From Alkalihalophilus marmarensis DSM 21297 (lineage in GTDB: Bacteria > Bacillota > Bacilli > Bacillales > Bacillaceae_D), in NCBI RefSeq assembly GCF_000474275.2, contig NZ_ATAE01000018.1, positions 28,974 to 92,973 of the forward strand: a stretch of DNA of 64,000 nt, in the 5' to 3' direction. Position numbers and translations under genes: made by a program. The notes beneath the pieces were generated by a model, which saw only the letters and a program-made list of their open reading frames with translations, searched no databases and was not told where the DNA came from. Shown here one piece after another: positions 42,668-52,111 of the stretch; within the stretch, counting starts at the first letter, position 1, and each line of letters begins with the position of its first letter.

Positions 42668-43150
42668 TTAATCCTCATTAATCACTTCTGCATCTCCATG
42701 TTTTTCAACTTCAGCCACTTCTTTATGAAGGACATCATGCACCTGCTCGGTTTCCTCAACTGAGCGTTTGTTAGCTGTTACTTCACCTGTTACGACAGTG
42801 TGTTTTTCTACATCTACTCTTTCAGCAGTTACAGGAATGTGCATCGTCTCTTCTGCAGAAATAGGTTCTTCAGTTGGTTCATGGTCAACTGCTCTTTGTT
42901 CAATGATGACTTGATCATGTGATACAGGAACATTAACTTCTTTTTCTTCCTCGACAATTTGCTTGTGAAGCTCGACATCGCCTGTTTCCACACGGTGTTT
43001 ATGAATATCCAATTCTTCTTCACGCAGATCTAAGTGTGCCTCATTCGCAAATTCTTTATCTTGCCCTTCATTACGAACTTGTCTTTGTTTTTCGTTATTT
43101 CGTTTTTCTTTATCTTGTTCTTCCTCTGCAAATAAATCAAAAAATCCCAT
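42668..43150 (-). CDS. DUF2382 (YsnF/AvaK) stress-type protein
   Basis: A 160-residue highly charged protein. The N-terminal about 40 residues are Lys/Glu-rich. The DUF2382 domain follows (L-R-E-E-E-L-D-I-H-K-H-R-V-E-T-G-D-V, repeated later as V-E-K-H-T-V-V-T-G-E-V). No membrane segment, unlike its paralogue at 42054. Start ATG after GGGGAGG. Probably expressed under general stress; inference from the family. Confidence 0.8.
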   Translation of the reverse strand: MGFFDLFAEEEQDKEKRNNEKQRQVRNEGQDKEFANEAHLDLREEELDIHKHRVETGDVELHKQIVEEEKEVNVPVSHDQVIIEQRAVDHEPTEEPISAEETMHIPVTAERVDVEKHTVVTGEVTANKRSVEETEQVHDVLHKEVAEVEKHGDAEVINED

Positions 43151-43356
43151 GCAGCATACCTCCCCAAAAATGTGTAAGTCAAACGTACATAAGTATTGTG
43201 GACTCTCGGGTTAGAACTATACTTGGAAAAAAGTCCTTTGAGCGTTGGTGCACCTATTGAAAAGTGGATTTTGTCACCTTCACACGTTTGGCTGTATACA
43301 TATATTCCATAAAGGAAACAATGGAGAGGACAAGCAAAGGGCAGGAGGGTTTTCGT

Positions 43357-43461
43357 TTGAGTAAATCGGAGTCATCAAAGCAGATGGAACAAATGATGAA
43401 TGAGATGAAACGCCGCAATGAAGAAGCAAAAAACAAAGCGAGCGAAGCATTAGGAAAATAA
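43357..43461 (+). CDS. Very small hydrophilic protein, 34 aa
   Basis: A TTG start 7 nt after AGGAGG gives M-S-K-S-E-S-S-K-Q-M-E-Q-M-M-N-E-M-K-R-R, ending A-S-E-A-L-G-K. Helical and charged, like small spore or stress peptides. A terminator follows immediately, supporting a real gene. Confidence 0.5.
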   Translation: MSKSESSKQMEQMMNEMKRRNEEAKNKASEALGK

Positions 43462-43487
43462 AAGCTGACACTATGTGCCAGCTTTTT
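43459..43487. terminator. Terminator after the 34-aa gene
   Basis: AAAGCTG-a-CAC and GTG-c-CAGCTTT pair around a 3-nt loop, then T5. Confidence 0.7.
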
Positions 43488-43632
43488 CTATTCGTTTATC
43501 GGCTTGTCCTTCATTCTTTTCTAAGGCTTGAAGCGCTTGTTCTCGTACCTGTTTGTTTTTTAATTTACGCTTGTTTAAATAATGGTTAGAAAGTTGCTTG
43601 GAGTATGGCTTCATCGTGGAGGCTTGTCTCAT
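43471..43632 (-). CDS. Small basic protein, 53 aa
   Basis: Frame M-R-Q-A-S-T-M-K-P-Y-S-K-Q-L to a TAG at 43471, with AAAGGGG 9 nt upstream of the ATG. Very Lys/Arg/Gln-rich, probably helical. Its 3' end overlaps the terminator of the opposing 34-aa gene. Family not recognised. Confidence 0.5.
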   Translation of the reverse strand: MRQASTMKPYSKQLSNHYLNKRKLKNKQVREQALQALEKNEGQADKRIEKAGT

Positions 43633-43648
43633 TTTAGCGCACCCCTTT

Positions 43649-44734
43649 CTATTGGGTAGTAGAGTGAGGTGAAAATTTATTTAACAGTTCGCAGCAGATC
43701 CACAACAGCTCTTGCGTTATGGTTACATTCAGCTTACCAGCTTCCTCTGAGGGGTTCAATTTATGTCGGTTCGATTGATCAAGATGAAGAGAAATAATCC
43801 ATTCCGTCCCATCTTGAAGCGTTCTTTTCCACGAAATAAAATCAGTTAGAACAAGAGGGTTCTCCTGAGTTTTATCGATCGACATCACGTATTTATTTTC
43901 ACCCTCGCTCATAGGTATAGAAACATCAAGCTCTGCTTTATTCAGCCCATAGGAATCAATAAATGTTAAGTGATCTTCATTCACTTTATATAAGGAATAG
44001 TTGACACCAAAGTCAAGATTATCTAAGTTGAATTGATCGGTAACGAGAAGGTTCAGCTTGGCTTTTAATTGAAATAGAAAGTCAATTAACAGATTATACT
44101 TTTCTCTAAATAAATCCGCCGAATCTTCTGTCTCTTCCAGTTGGACGAGAAGTGATTCAATCGCTTCATTTTTAAATTGGATCGCCTCTTCTAGCTTCTT
44201 CACTAAACTTTCATATCCGCTTTCACCGCTTGGCTCTTGGCTGTTTGCTTCTTCTATCTCTCTTATAATATCTGAACGCAGCCTGTCAATATAATCTAAT
44301 TCCTTGGCAAGTGCAATCAAGGAACGATATTCAATCTGACGTCTTCGTTCAAATACCTCGATATGAAACAGGTCGCTTTCAATCCTGCTCATTTCATTTA
44401 AGGTAAGCGTACGAATACATAAGAAAGTAATGACTGCTGCAACGGCTATTAGAAGCATGAGTGAGCTTGGGGGCAGATTGATAATATGCTCAAAGGCACT
44501 TGTTGTTTCGTTTAGAAGATAGCTTGGAATAAGGATGAGCAGGATACTTAAGAAGCCTTGAAGAGATAACAGCAGCTGGACTTTCCGAAATAGCATTATG
44601 AACGCATTTTTGGTCATAAGCGTCCAGGTCAGCTTTTGATGTGTCTTTGAATGATTATAGAGAATATTAAGCAGGTCATTTAACTCTTTTGATAGGACAG
44701 ATAACTTTGATTTGATTTTCTCTTCTCGCATCAT
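43649..44734 (-). CDS. Membrane protein with coiled coil, unknown function
   Basis: A 361-residue protein (start ATG 44734 or 44731). An N-terminal helical region is followed by two membrane helices (about 52-73 and 89-108), a long charged coiled coil (about 120-215) and a C-terminal mixed domain. No kinase, GGDEF or HAMP motif seen. Monocistronic. Could be a stress or envelope scaffold; not recognised. Confidence 0.6.
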   Translation of the reverse strand: MMREEKIKSKLSVLSKELNDLLNILYNHSKTHQKLTWTLMTKNAFIMLFRKVQLLLSLQGFLSILLILIPSYLLNETTSAFEHIINLPPSSLMLLIAVAAVITFLCIRTLTLNEMSRIESDLFHIEVFERRRQIEYRSLIALAKELDYIDRLRSDIIREIEEANSQEPSGESGYESLVKKLEEAIQFKNEAIESLLVQLEETEDSADLFREKYNLLIDFLFQLKAKLNLLVTDQFNLDNLDFGVNYSLYKVNEDHLTFIDSYGLNKAELDVSIPMSEGENKYVMSIDKTQENPLVLTDFISWKRTLQDGTEWIISLHLDQSNRHKLNPSEEAGKLNVTITQELLWICCELLNKFSPHSTTQ

Positions 44735-44914
44735 GCCCCCCTATTTCTCATTATACCCTTTTGTAAATTATACCAAAAAGATTTGGTTTTTAGCACCTTA
44801 CGGCTTGATTCAGTACTTTTTACCTCCTTACTATCTTTTTTCCAAATTACTTTTGCTCTAGTTGTTTTTGGGGTAAATAAGTGGAAGATCTTGTTTTAAG
44901 TTAGGAGTGTCAGG

Positions 44915-45733
44915 ATGAGCAACGTGTATCGTTTAATTGGAATCTTTGCTGCCTCTATCGTGCTTGGCTTTGCGTTTAACTTATTCCTCTTGCCGCATGA
45001 AGTGTTAACGGGCGGTGTCACTGGTCTTGCCATGGTATTTGGCTTACTTACACCTATTAATGCGGGGATATGGATCTTTGTCTTAAATATTCCGATCTTC
45101 ATTTTAGGCTGGCTTGGACTTGGTAAAACCTTTATTGCAAACAGCGTGTTTTCAGTAGTTGTAACGTCAATTTCTATGCTTTATATTCCAGTTGTCCAAG
45201 TAACGGAAGATGCTTTATTATCGTCGGTGTTTGGCGGCGTGATTGCAGGTGCTGCAATTGGATTTATCATTCGATTTTATGGTTCAACAGGCGGCTTTGA
45301 TGTCATTGGACTAATACTTACGAAAAAGCGTGATGTTCCACTTGGCGCGTTAATTTTTGCTTTAAATAGTATTGTTGTTTTTATTTCAGGCTTTGTCTTT
45401 GCTTGGGATTTAGCCCTTTATACTATGGCATCCATCTATATAACAGGGCTCGTTATTGACCGTATTCATACACGCCATATCAAACTCAGCCTTGTGGTGG
45501 TGACGAGTCGGGAGGATGAGTTAAAAGAGGCGCTGCTTAACAATTTGTATCGCGGGATCACTGTGATGGAAGGCGAGGGTGCGTATTCGAAAGCAAAATT
45601 GCAAGTTCTGTATACGGTGATTTCACGCTATGAGTTAGCGATTATTAAGCCGATCATAAAAGAAGTTGACCCGAATGCATTTGTCAGCATCAATGAGACA
45701 ATGGAAGTGTTGGGGAACTTCAGGAGAGGATAA
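44915..45733 (+). CDS. YitT-family membrane protein (DUF161/DUF2179)
   Basis: A 272-residue protein with about five helices (1-185: L-P-H-E-V-L-T-G-G-V-T-G, S-T-G-G-F-D-V-I-G) and a cytoplasmic DUF2179 domain (about 190-272: Y-R-G-I-T-V-M-E-G-E-G-A-Y-S). YitT-family proteins are widespread in Bacillus; the transported substrate, if any, is not settled. Start ATG after TTAGGAGTG. Monocistronic. Confidence 0.9.
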   Translation: MSNVYRLIGIFAASIVLGFAFNLFLLPHEVLTGGVTGLAMVFGLLTPINAGIWIFVLNIPIFILGWLGLGKTFIANSVFSVVVTSISMLYIPVVQVTEDALLSSVFGGVIAGAAIGFIIRFYGSTGGFDVIGLILTKKRDVPLGALIFALNSIVVFISGFVFAWDLALYTMASIYITGLVIDRIHTRHIKLSLVVVTSREDELKEALLNNLYRGITVMEGEGAYSKAKLQVLYTVISRYELAIIKPIIKEVDPNAFVSINETMEVLGNFRRG

Positions 45734-45751
45734 ATAGTCGAGCGATTACAC

Positions 45752-45780
45752 TAAAAGAGGTGCACGGTGCACCTCTTTTA
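45752..45780. terminator. Bidirectional terminator
   Basis: AAAAGAGGTGCAC and GTGCACCTCTTTT form a 13-bp perfect stem between the converging YitT and acyl-CoA ligase genes. Confidence 0.9.
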
Positions 45781-45835
45781 TGGAACTATCTAGCTTGATT
45801 TATTTGGATTTTATACTTGGCATGTAATAGCCAAC

Positions 45836-47344
45836 TTAAAACCTATAGTGGGCTCTTAAGTTTGTCTTTAACACTTTCCCGCTTGCATTCCTTGGTAAGC
45901 TCTCGATACGTTCAATTTCTTTTGGCAGCTTATAAGGAGCAAGTCTCTTTTTGCAGAAGTGCAGAATCTCTTCTTCTTCCAAATCAACCCCTTCTTTCAA
46001 AACCACAAAAGCTTTTGGTACCTCTCCTAATACTTCGTCTGGGACACCGACCACTGCGGCCTCTAGAAGCTCAGGTATTTCATATAAAACCTCTTCCACC
46101 TCAACAGGATACACATTCTCCCCGCCCCGGATGATCATATCTTTTTTTCGGTCCACGATATAGAGAAGACCATCTTTATCCAAACGTCCAAGATCACCGC
46201 TGTAGAGCCAGCCATCTTTTATCGTAGCATTTGTGGCTTCTTCATTTTTTAAATAGCCTTTCATCACTTGAGGGCCTTTGACAATAATTTCTCCTACTTC
46301 TCCAACATGAACAGGTTCACCCATTTCATCAACGACTCGAATTTCCGTTTGAGGTAAAGCTTCTCCCACCGAGCCTACTTTATCAAGGGCATAATGGTCT
46401 TTTAGGGTCGATGCCCCGGGGGAGTTTTCTGTTTGACCATATAAATTTTGAACTTTAATAGCAGGAAAAAGTGCTTTTACTTTTCTTACTAATTCATAAG
46501 GCATAGGTGCTGCTCCGTATGTGAATAATCGCAGGTGAGATAAATCTAAAGTGGACATCTTAGGGGTATTGAGCAGGATGCTGTACATAGCTGGGACGCC
46601 AAAGAAAATGGTTACCTTCTCCTTTTCCATCGTTTGAAGCGCTTGGTCAGGAGAGAAGCCTTCTTCGATTATGATCGTTCCCCCTGCATAGATCACTGGT
46701 AAACTAAACACATTACTTGCTGCACAGTGAAAGAGAGGTGCGACAATATGCATCCGGTCCTCACTTGTAATGTCCATCGCTTCCATCCATATGTTTGTAG
46801 AGGCTTCGATATTGTCTGCTGATAGCATGACGCCTTTAGGTTTACCTGTAGTCCCTGAAGTGTAAAAAACAACGGCCGTTTCCTCACCTTGGTTATCATT
46901 TTTTTGAACAGGCTGCTCGGGCCCTCTTAAAATATCAGCTAATGAATGATCATCCTTGCCAACGATGATCAGGTCATTCATTTTGGAAGTTGTCTCTTTT
47001 AACTCATCAACAACAGATTGATAGCGTTCATCATAAATAAGAGCTTTAGCTTCAGAGTGAGTGAAGATATAGTCGATCTCAGCGGCAGTCAATTTCGTAT
47101 TAACAGGTAAAATGGTAAACCCGCCAATCTGACAAGCGTAATAGCATACTAGAAAATAATCGGAGTTTGGTAAATAAACGGCAATAATATCTTCTTTTTG
47201 GTACCCTTTCGCTTGGAAGTATCCCGCTAAGCTTTTTGCTTGTTTATAAAACTCTGCGTACGTCGTATCTCGGTTGTTATAAGTAGTGATTACTTTCTCT
47301 GGGTTCATCTCTGCGCATAAGGCTAATTTTTCTGATATGTTCAT
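45836..47344 (-). CDS. Acyl-CoA synthetase (AMP-forming), FadD/YhfL-like
   Basis: A 502-residue adenylate-forming enzyme: Y-T-S-G-T-T-G-K-P-K-G P-loop, N-L-Y-G-Q-T-E-N-S-P adenine motif, Y-S-G-D-L, hinge D-R-K-K-D-M-I and C-terminal catalytic Lys in A-S-G-K-V-L. It activates a fatty or other carboxylic acid to the CoA thioester. Monocistronic; start ATG after AAGAGGGG. The second intact ligase of the window, clearly different from the 10997 one. Confidence 0.9.
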   Translation of the reverse strand: MNISEKLALCAEMNPEKVITTYNNRDTTYAEFYKQAKSLAGYFQAKGYQKEDIIAVYLPNSDYFLVCYYACQIGGFTILPVNTKLTAAEIDYIFTHSEAKALIYDERYQSVVDELKETTSKMNDLIIVGKDDHSLADILRGPEQPVQKNDNQGEETAVVFYTSGTTGKPKGVMLSADNIEASTNIWMEAMDITSEDRMHIVAPLFHCAASNVFSLPVIYAGGTIIIEEGFSPDQALQTMEKEKVTIFFGVPAMYSILLNTPKMSTLDLSHLRLFTYGAAPMPYELVRKVKALFPAIKVQNLYGQTENSPGASTLKDHYALDKVGSVGEALPQTEIRVVDEMGEPVHVGEVGEIIVKGPQVMKGYLKNEEATNATIKDGWLYSGDLGRLDKDGLLYIVDRKKDMIIRGGENVYPVEVEEVLYEIPELLEAAVVGVPDEVLGEVPKAFVVLKEGVDLEEEEILHFCKKRLAPYKLPKEIERIESLPRNASGKVLKTNLRAHYRF

Positions 47345-47516
47345 TATTTAACCCCTCTTCCCTGTATAGTATGAAACCTAATGTTCAGGTACCGTTTGTA
47401 ACATACGTGGAGTTGATTTTATGATCTTATCCCGTTCACTATTACACTTCTCTTTTTGTAAGGGTAATCCTTTGTCCTAAGATTTTTTTTTGCAAATCAA
47501 GACTTTACAATTCAAA

Positions 47517-47543
47517 GAACTTGAGGCTGCTCACCTCAAGTTC
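47517..47543 (-). terminator. Terminator-like hairpin at the end of the MurNAc operon
   Basis: GAACTTGAGG and CCTCAAGTTC pair (10 bp) just after the namZ stop; the minus strand continues TTTGAATTG, a weak T-tract. Confidence 0.65.
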
Positions 47544-47555
47544 CTAGTACACTCC

Positions 47556-48821
47556 CTAATAGAGCAAGTATTTACTACGGATCTTTTTAAACGATCGTAA
47601 CTCTTTATCCCACTGCTTTGTCATTTCTTCCACTGAACGTCCCTCTTCAATTCCTTTTCGAATCCAGCTGTTTCCAATGAGATTATCGAAAAATGAGATG
47701 CCCGCACTGTTTTCTGCACGGAATTCAAAGTCTTCCGGATACAGATCATGGATCGTATTCACGATATGAAGCCCTGTTTCGACTGGCTCATAACGATTTC
47801 TGTCTGTTACATGTATTTCAAAACCATGTGAAAGGCTGCCTGCGTGTTTAGAGAAGGTTGGTGTAAATGATGCTGCTCTAAACGTGACGCCTGGGAGATT
47901 TATTTGATTTAGGGCGCTTGATAATTCATATGCATCAATAAATGGAGCTCCGATTAATTCAAATGGTTTTGTTGTTCCTCTGCCCTCTGATACATTCGTG
48001 CCCTCAATTAACGCTGCTCCGGGATAAACGAGAACAGTATCTAATGTCGGCATATTAGGCGAAGGCAAGACAAATGGCAACGGCGTCTCATCATAGTACA
48101 TACTTCTTTTCCAACCATTCATTTCCACTACAGTCAAATCGGCTCCAATGTCGAATTCATCATTAAAAAAGTGAGCTAGCTCTCCTACAGTCATCCCGTG
48201 ACGAAGCGGGATCGGGTAATTTCCAACAAACGTTGCGTATTTCATATCAAGTACCGGCCCCTCAACATCCACACCATTAAGCGGGTTTGGACGGTCGAGA
48301 ACGATAAAGGGAATGTCCTGCTCTTGGGCTGCTTCCATCGCATACGCCATCGTGTAGATATACGTGTAGAACCGTGTGCCTACATCCTGAATATCAAAAA
48401 GAAGCACATCAATATTTTCAAGCATTTCCGGTGTCGGCTTTCGTGTCGGACCATATAAGCTGTACACCGGCAGACCTGTTTTCTCATCAAGATAGAACTC
48501 CACATAATCACCGGCCTGTGCATCTCCTCTTACCCCATGTTCAGGACCGTAAAGCGCAGTTAGTTCTGTATCCGGGTCTTCATGCAAGAGGTCGACAATA
48601 CTCCTAAGCTCTTGGTCAACCCCTGTCGGATTGGTGATGAGACCTACTCGTTTACCAGCAATCAAGTCTTTTTCGTCTTCTAGCAGAACCTCTACTCCAA
48701 GAGTAAAGGCCTTCTCTTTTCCTTTTCCCTTGCCTTTCCCTTTTCCATTATCAGCAAACACGACAGATAGGGAACTTAACGTTAGAGCTGCAACGAGTAA
48801 TAGAATCAACCATTTTCTCAA
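47556..48821 (-). CDS. namZ: Exo-beta-N-acetylmuramidase NamZ (DUF1343)
   Basis: A 421-residue secreted protein. The signal peptide ends near A23; a Gly-Lys linker (K-G-K repeats) is followed by the DUF1343 domain with G-L-I-T-N-P-T-G-V-D, Y-G-P-E-H-G-V-R-G, F-D-I-Q-D-V-G-T-R-F-Y-T-Y and D-R-P-N-P. In B. subtilis the homologue (formerly YbbC) removes MurNAc from the non-reducing end of peptidoglycan fragments after NagZ has removed GlcNAc. The start is TTG behind AAGGAGGGA. Last gene of the mur operon. Confidence 0.9.
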   Translation of the reverse strand: MRKWLILLLVAALTLSSLSVVFADNGKGKGKGKGKEKAFTLGVEVLLEDEKDLIAGKRVGLITNPTGVDQELRSIVDLLHEDPDTELTALYGPEHGVRGDAQAGDYVEFYLDEKTGLPVYSLYGPTRKPTPEMLENIDVLLFDIQDVGTRFYTYIYTMAYAMEAAQEQDIPFIVLDRPNPLNGVDVEGPVLDMKYATFVGNYPIPLRHGMTVGELAHFFNDEFDIGADLTVVEMNGWKRSMYYDETPLPFVLPSPNMPTLDTVLVYPGAALIEGTNVSEGRGTTKPFELIGAPFIDAYELSSALNQINLPGVTFRAASFTPTFSKHAGSLSHGFEIHVTDRNRYEPVETGLHIVNTIHDLYPEDFEFRAENSAGISFFDNLIGNSWIRKGIEEGRSVEEMTKQWDKELRSFKKIRSKYLLY

Positions 48822-48842
48822 CCTAATCCCTCCTTTTTATGC

Positions 48843-50942
48843 TTAATAGTTTAAGTAGTGGCCAAAGTTATAAAGAACTCCATTTTCATCATCCGGGATG
48901 GTAACAGGAAGCTTACCAGTCGGTTGATTTTCACCAAAGATGGTTGCTGCTGTTGCCTGAAAGCTTGCTGCTCTAAATCCATATTGTGTTAAGTACGCAT
49001 CCACTTCCGGATAAGCCATAATGTCATAAGGATTACGAATTCCCACTGCAACAACTGGTGTTTTGGTTTCATTTATCAGTGAATGAACGAGCTGCATTTG
49101 CGGGCTGTTTGGCAGTCGGTCATTGACTCCAGCCGTTGTCGTACCCACTATAACTGAACTTGCCGCCTTTACTTTTTCGAGCTGTGCAGGAGTTAATGTG
49201 AAATCTGCACCCACTTCAATGATTTCTGTTTGCTCATGATGCGATTTTACGGCAGCGCCTAACTCGTTAATATAACTTCTGCCTACAACGACTAATGAAT
49301 CACTTGTCTCAGGGCTTAGCGGCAACACATCTTCATTTTTTATCAAAGTAATTGATTTCTCCGCTGCTTCTTTTTCAACTTCTTTATGTTCCTTTAAACC
49401 GACAACTTGCTCGGCGTGTTGAATTTTTTCCGCCACAGATAAAGGTGTTTCTTCAAGAATCACACCTCTTTTTAGTTTTAAAGCGAGAATACGTTCCACA
49501 GATTTTTCAATGCGTTCCACTGTAACCTCTCCTGCTTCAACTGCCTCTAACAGCCCATTTCTCACTTCACTCAGCCCGACAGGCATTAAGATGATATCTG
49601 ATCCTGCTTGAACAGCACGAACAGCCGCTTCTACTGGGCCGAAATGATCTGCAATTGCAAGCATGTTTAGTGCATCTGTTGTGATAACCCCTTCAAAACC
49701 CATATCCTCACGCATCATTTCAGTTAATACTTTATAGGAAAGTGTTGCAGGAATCGCAATTTCTTCTCCTGTCTTTTTGGAAATCGCTTTTGTATCATCA
49801 ATGTTTGGGAACGTGACATGAGCTGTCATGATCGCATCAATTCCCGCATCCATCGCTTGTTGAAATGGATATAATTCAACGTTCTTTAATCGTTCTAGAT
49901 CATGCGGGACTTCTGGCAACCCTAGATGAGAATCAACAGCCGTATCACCATGACCTGGGAAATGTTTAGCTGTACCTGCTACTCCGCTTGATTGAAGACC
50001 TTCTGTGTAGGCTACACCCATGTCTGCGACAAGCTTCGGATCTTCTCCAAACGAACGCACACCAATAACCGGGTTATCAGGGTTGTTGTTCACATCCATC
50101 ACAGGGGCAAAGTTCATATTAATCCCAAGTGAATGCAGTTCGCTTCCAATCACTCGCCCGACATTTTCGGCAAGCTCAGGTGAGCGCGTTGCACCGAGTG
50201 CCATGTTTCCAGGCATATCGGTTCCTGATTGCAGTCTCGTCACAATACCGCCTTCTTGGTCAATCGTCATTAATAAGCCAAACTTCTCACTTGCTGCTTG
50301 GTAGTCAGCGACAAGCTTCGTCGTCTGCTCGGTTGTCACCACATTTTCACGGAATAAGATGACACCGCCTAAATGATAGTCTTTCACTAATTGCTCGATC
50401 TCTGGAAGCATCTCTACTACATTTGCTCCGTTATATGTCCTGAAATCAGGCATAAGCAATTGACCAATCTTCTCTTCGATTGTCATTTGACTAATCGCAT
50501 GATCGATCAGGTTGTAGCGGTTTCCAGATTCTTTTTCGATCTGAGATTTTGATGCTGGTTTTCCTTTTCCTTTGTTTGGCTCTGGTTTAACACTTACGGC
50601 AATTCGGTCTGTAAATTCACCATTTGTCACGCTAATATATGTTTTACCGTTTTGCCCAGTTAATTGGACATTCCCATTCTGGTCCACTTCAGCTACATTT
50701 TTATTAGAAGACTTCCATTCCAGCCCTTCTGTGACTAGAAGGAACTTCCCGTCTTTATAGACATTAAGAGTATTTAACTGAAAGGTTTCTCCTAAATAAT
50801 CGGTATCTGATTGAGGTACATTTTGATAGATGACAAGGTCTTTAAGCGAGCTTTCAGCGAGTACAGACCTTGGTTGAAAGCTTGTTAAGAACAAGGCCGT
50901 GATTAACATACATACCAAACCGAGACTAATTAGTTGTTTCAT
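48843..50942 (-). CDS. nagZ: Secreted beta-N-acetylglucosaminidase NagZ (GH3)
   Basis: About 699 residues, start ATG 50942 (the ATG at 50948 touches the GGGGG site). Signal peptide to about 30; a bacterial Ig-like (Big_2) domain about 34-120 (Y-I-S-V-T-N-G-E-F-T); a K-G-K-G-K-P linker; the GH3 domain from about 150 with K-H-F-P-G-H-G-D-T (catalytic Asp-His loop) and nucleophile Asp in V-I-T-T-D-A-L; then a GH3 C-terminal domain. It cleaves GlcNAc from muropeptides outside the cell. The extra Ig-like domain and KGK linker, echoed in NamZ, may aid wall binding. Confidence 0.9.
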   Translation of the reverse strand: MKQLISLGLVCMLITALFLTSFQPRSVLAESSLKDLVIYQNVPQSDTDYLGETFQLNTLNVYKDGKFLLVTEGLEWKSSNKNVAEVDQNGNVQLTGQNGKTYISVTNGEFTDRIAVSVKPEPNKGKGKPASKSQIEKESGNRYNLIDHAISQMTIEEKIGQLLMPDFRTYNGANVVEMLPEIEQLVKDYHLGGVILFRENVVTTEQTTKLVADYQAASEKFGLLMTIDQEGGIVTRLQSGTDMPGNMALGATRSPELAENVGRVIGSELHSLGINMNFAPVMDVNNNPDNPVIGVRSFGEDPKLVADMGVAYTEGLQSSGVAGTAKHFPGHGDTAVDSHLGLPEVPHDLERLKNVELYPFQQAMDAGIDAIMTAHVTFPNIDDTKAISKKTGEEIAIPATLSYKVLTEMMREDMGFEGVITTDALNMLAIADHFGPVEAAVRAVQAGSDIILMPVGLSEVRNGLLEAVEAGEVTVERIEKSVERILALKLKRGVILEETPLSVAEKIQHAEQVVGLKEHKEVEKEAAEKSITLIKNEDVLPLSPETSDSLVVVGRSYINELGAAVKSHHEQTEIIEVGADFTLTPAQLEKVKAASSVIVGTTTAGVNDRLPNSPQMQLVHSLINETKTPVVAVGIRNPYDIMAYPEVDAYLTQYGFRAASFQATAATIFGENQPTGKLPVTIPDDENGVLYNFGHYLNY

Positions 50943-50965
50943 TCTCATCCCCCATTACCGTTTAT

Positions 50966-52048
50966 TTAAATAAGCTGCTCATTTACTTCATTTAATACAA
51001 ACGCTTCTCCCGGTAGCAGCAGGTCTAATAAAAGCTCGTCCTGATTGATCACTTGTCCTATGACATTTACGCCAGGCTGAGGAGCTAATGGATTTTTCGT
51101 TAATTGAAGTTCACCCTGATACCTGCCGTTTAATTCATTATCAATCGTGAGCGTCCCCTTAGGCCGCGCCACACATCGCTCAGGTACTACACTTATGTTA
51201 GTCTCTTGAACATAGATTCTTGTATCTTGGGACCTGATCACATCTCTTGCTGCATCCATTCTCTGTGTATGAGTTTGATTAACTATTGCTTTTACCTCTT
51301 CATTCATTGGGTAAAGATGTGTACGAAAGGTCATTATGCCTTGATCATACTGTTTAAATGCTTGAATCGTGGACTCAGACAGATCTGGGTCCCCTATGAG
51401 TACTTTATCGATTTTTCCTAATCTCCAAAGCTCGATTGCCGCAGCAAAAGGAGAAATATCGCGGTGCTTTTCTAATGTGGGCAACCCTTTGTATAGTGGT
51501 CCTCGTCTTTTAGCGTCCCCCGGCACAAACGCTGCCATCATAATCCCGTATTGACGCAGCTGTTCATTTTTTTGAATAAAAGCTCCTTCATCTAACCCTG
51601 TTTCAGGGCGTGGATAATAGTTATGCCAGGCTTCTACATTATGTGTGACGAGCCCTTTTTTTATTAAGTTTTGGATCGCTTCTTCAGTCAGGGTGCTGGC
51701 ATTTAAGACGACTTTCATTTTTTGCGATAAGGAAACAATGATGTCTGAATCTATGCCGTAATCGATACGCAAGCCTGAAATGCCCCAGTCAGTTAATTCA
51801 TATGCCTGTTCAAATGAATATCCTAGGTGGCCTAAGGATGCAGGGGAGATGTCAGCAACCAACTCTAAAGATAAATCTGATGTTATTTGGGCCAGCTGCT
51901 GCAGCTCCTCTTTATACACTGTTGGATCGTCCTCAGGAATATGAAGTGATGTAAAAACACTTTGAAACCCAGCTTCTTTCATTTTCACTAAATAGTTTTT
52001 CAGTTCAGGATATGTCTGTTGTCCTAGAAAGACAGAAAATCCTCGCAT
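50966..52048 (-). CDS. mupG: 6-phospho-N-acetylmuramidase MupG (DUF871)
   Basis: About 360 residues from ATG 52048 after AAGGAGGTGAGAGAC. An N-terminal TIM-barrel-like part (F-T-S-L-H-I-P-E; G-L-R-I-D-Y-G-I; N-A-S-T-L-T; W-H-N-Y-Y-P-R-P-E-T-G-L-D) and a C-terminal domain (about 240-360) are typical of DUF871. In S. aureus MupG splits MurNAc-6-phosphate-GlcNAc inside the cell and is encoded with murQ, murP and murR. Same context here. Confidence 0.9.
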   Translation of the reverse strand: MRGFSVFLGQQTYPELKNYLVKMKEAGFQSVFTSLHIPEDDPTVYKEELQQLAQITSDLSLELVADISPASLGHLGYSFEQAYELTDWGISGLRIDYGIDSDIIVSLSQKMKVVLNASTLTEEAIQNLIKKGLVTHNVEAWHNYYPRPETGLDEGAFIQKNEQLRQYGIMMAAFVPGDAKRRGPLYKGLPTLEKHRDISPFAAAIELWRLGKIDKVLIGDPDLSESTIQAFKQYDQGIMTFRTHLYPMNEEVKAIVNQTHTQRMDAARDVIRSQDTRIYVQETNISVVPERCVARPKGTLTIDNELNGRYQGELQLTKNPLAPQPGVNVIGQVINQDELLLDLLLPGEAFVLNEVNEQLI

Positions 52049-52074
52049 GTCTCTCACCTCCTTTTCGTAATGAA

Positions 52075-52104
52075 GGGCGTCTCATCTTGATTCATGAGAC
52101 ACCC
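52075..52104 (-). terminator. Intercistronic stem-loop between murP and mupG
   Basis: GGG-GTCTCAT and ATGAGAC-CCC form a stem in the 63-nt murP-mupG gap, without a T-run. More likely an mRNA-processing or attenuation element than a full terminator. Confidence 0.5.
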
Positions 52105-52111
52105 GTGTTGA

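Noticed and set aside
48631..48846. Plus-strand frame with Pro-Phe repeats
   Set aside because: It is the antisense reading of the Gly-Lys linker codons of namZ and has no ribosome binding site.
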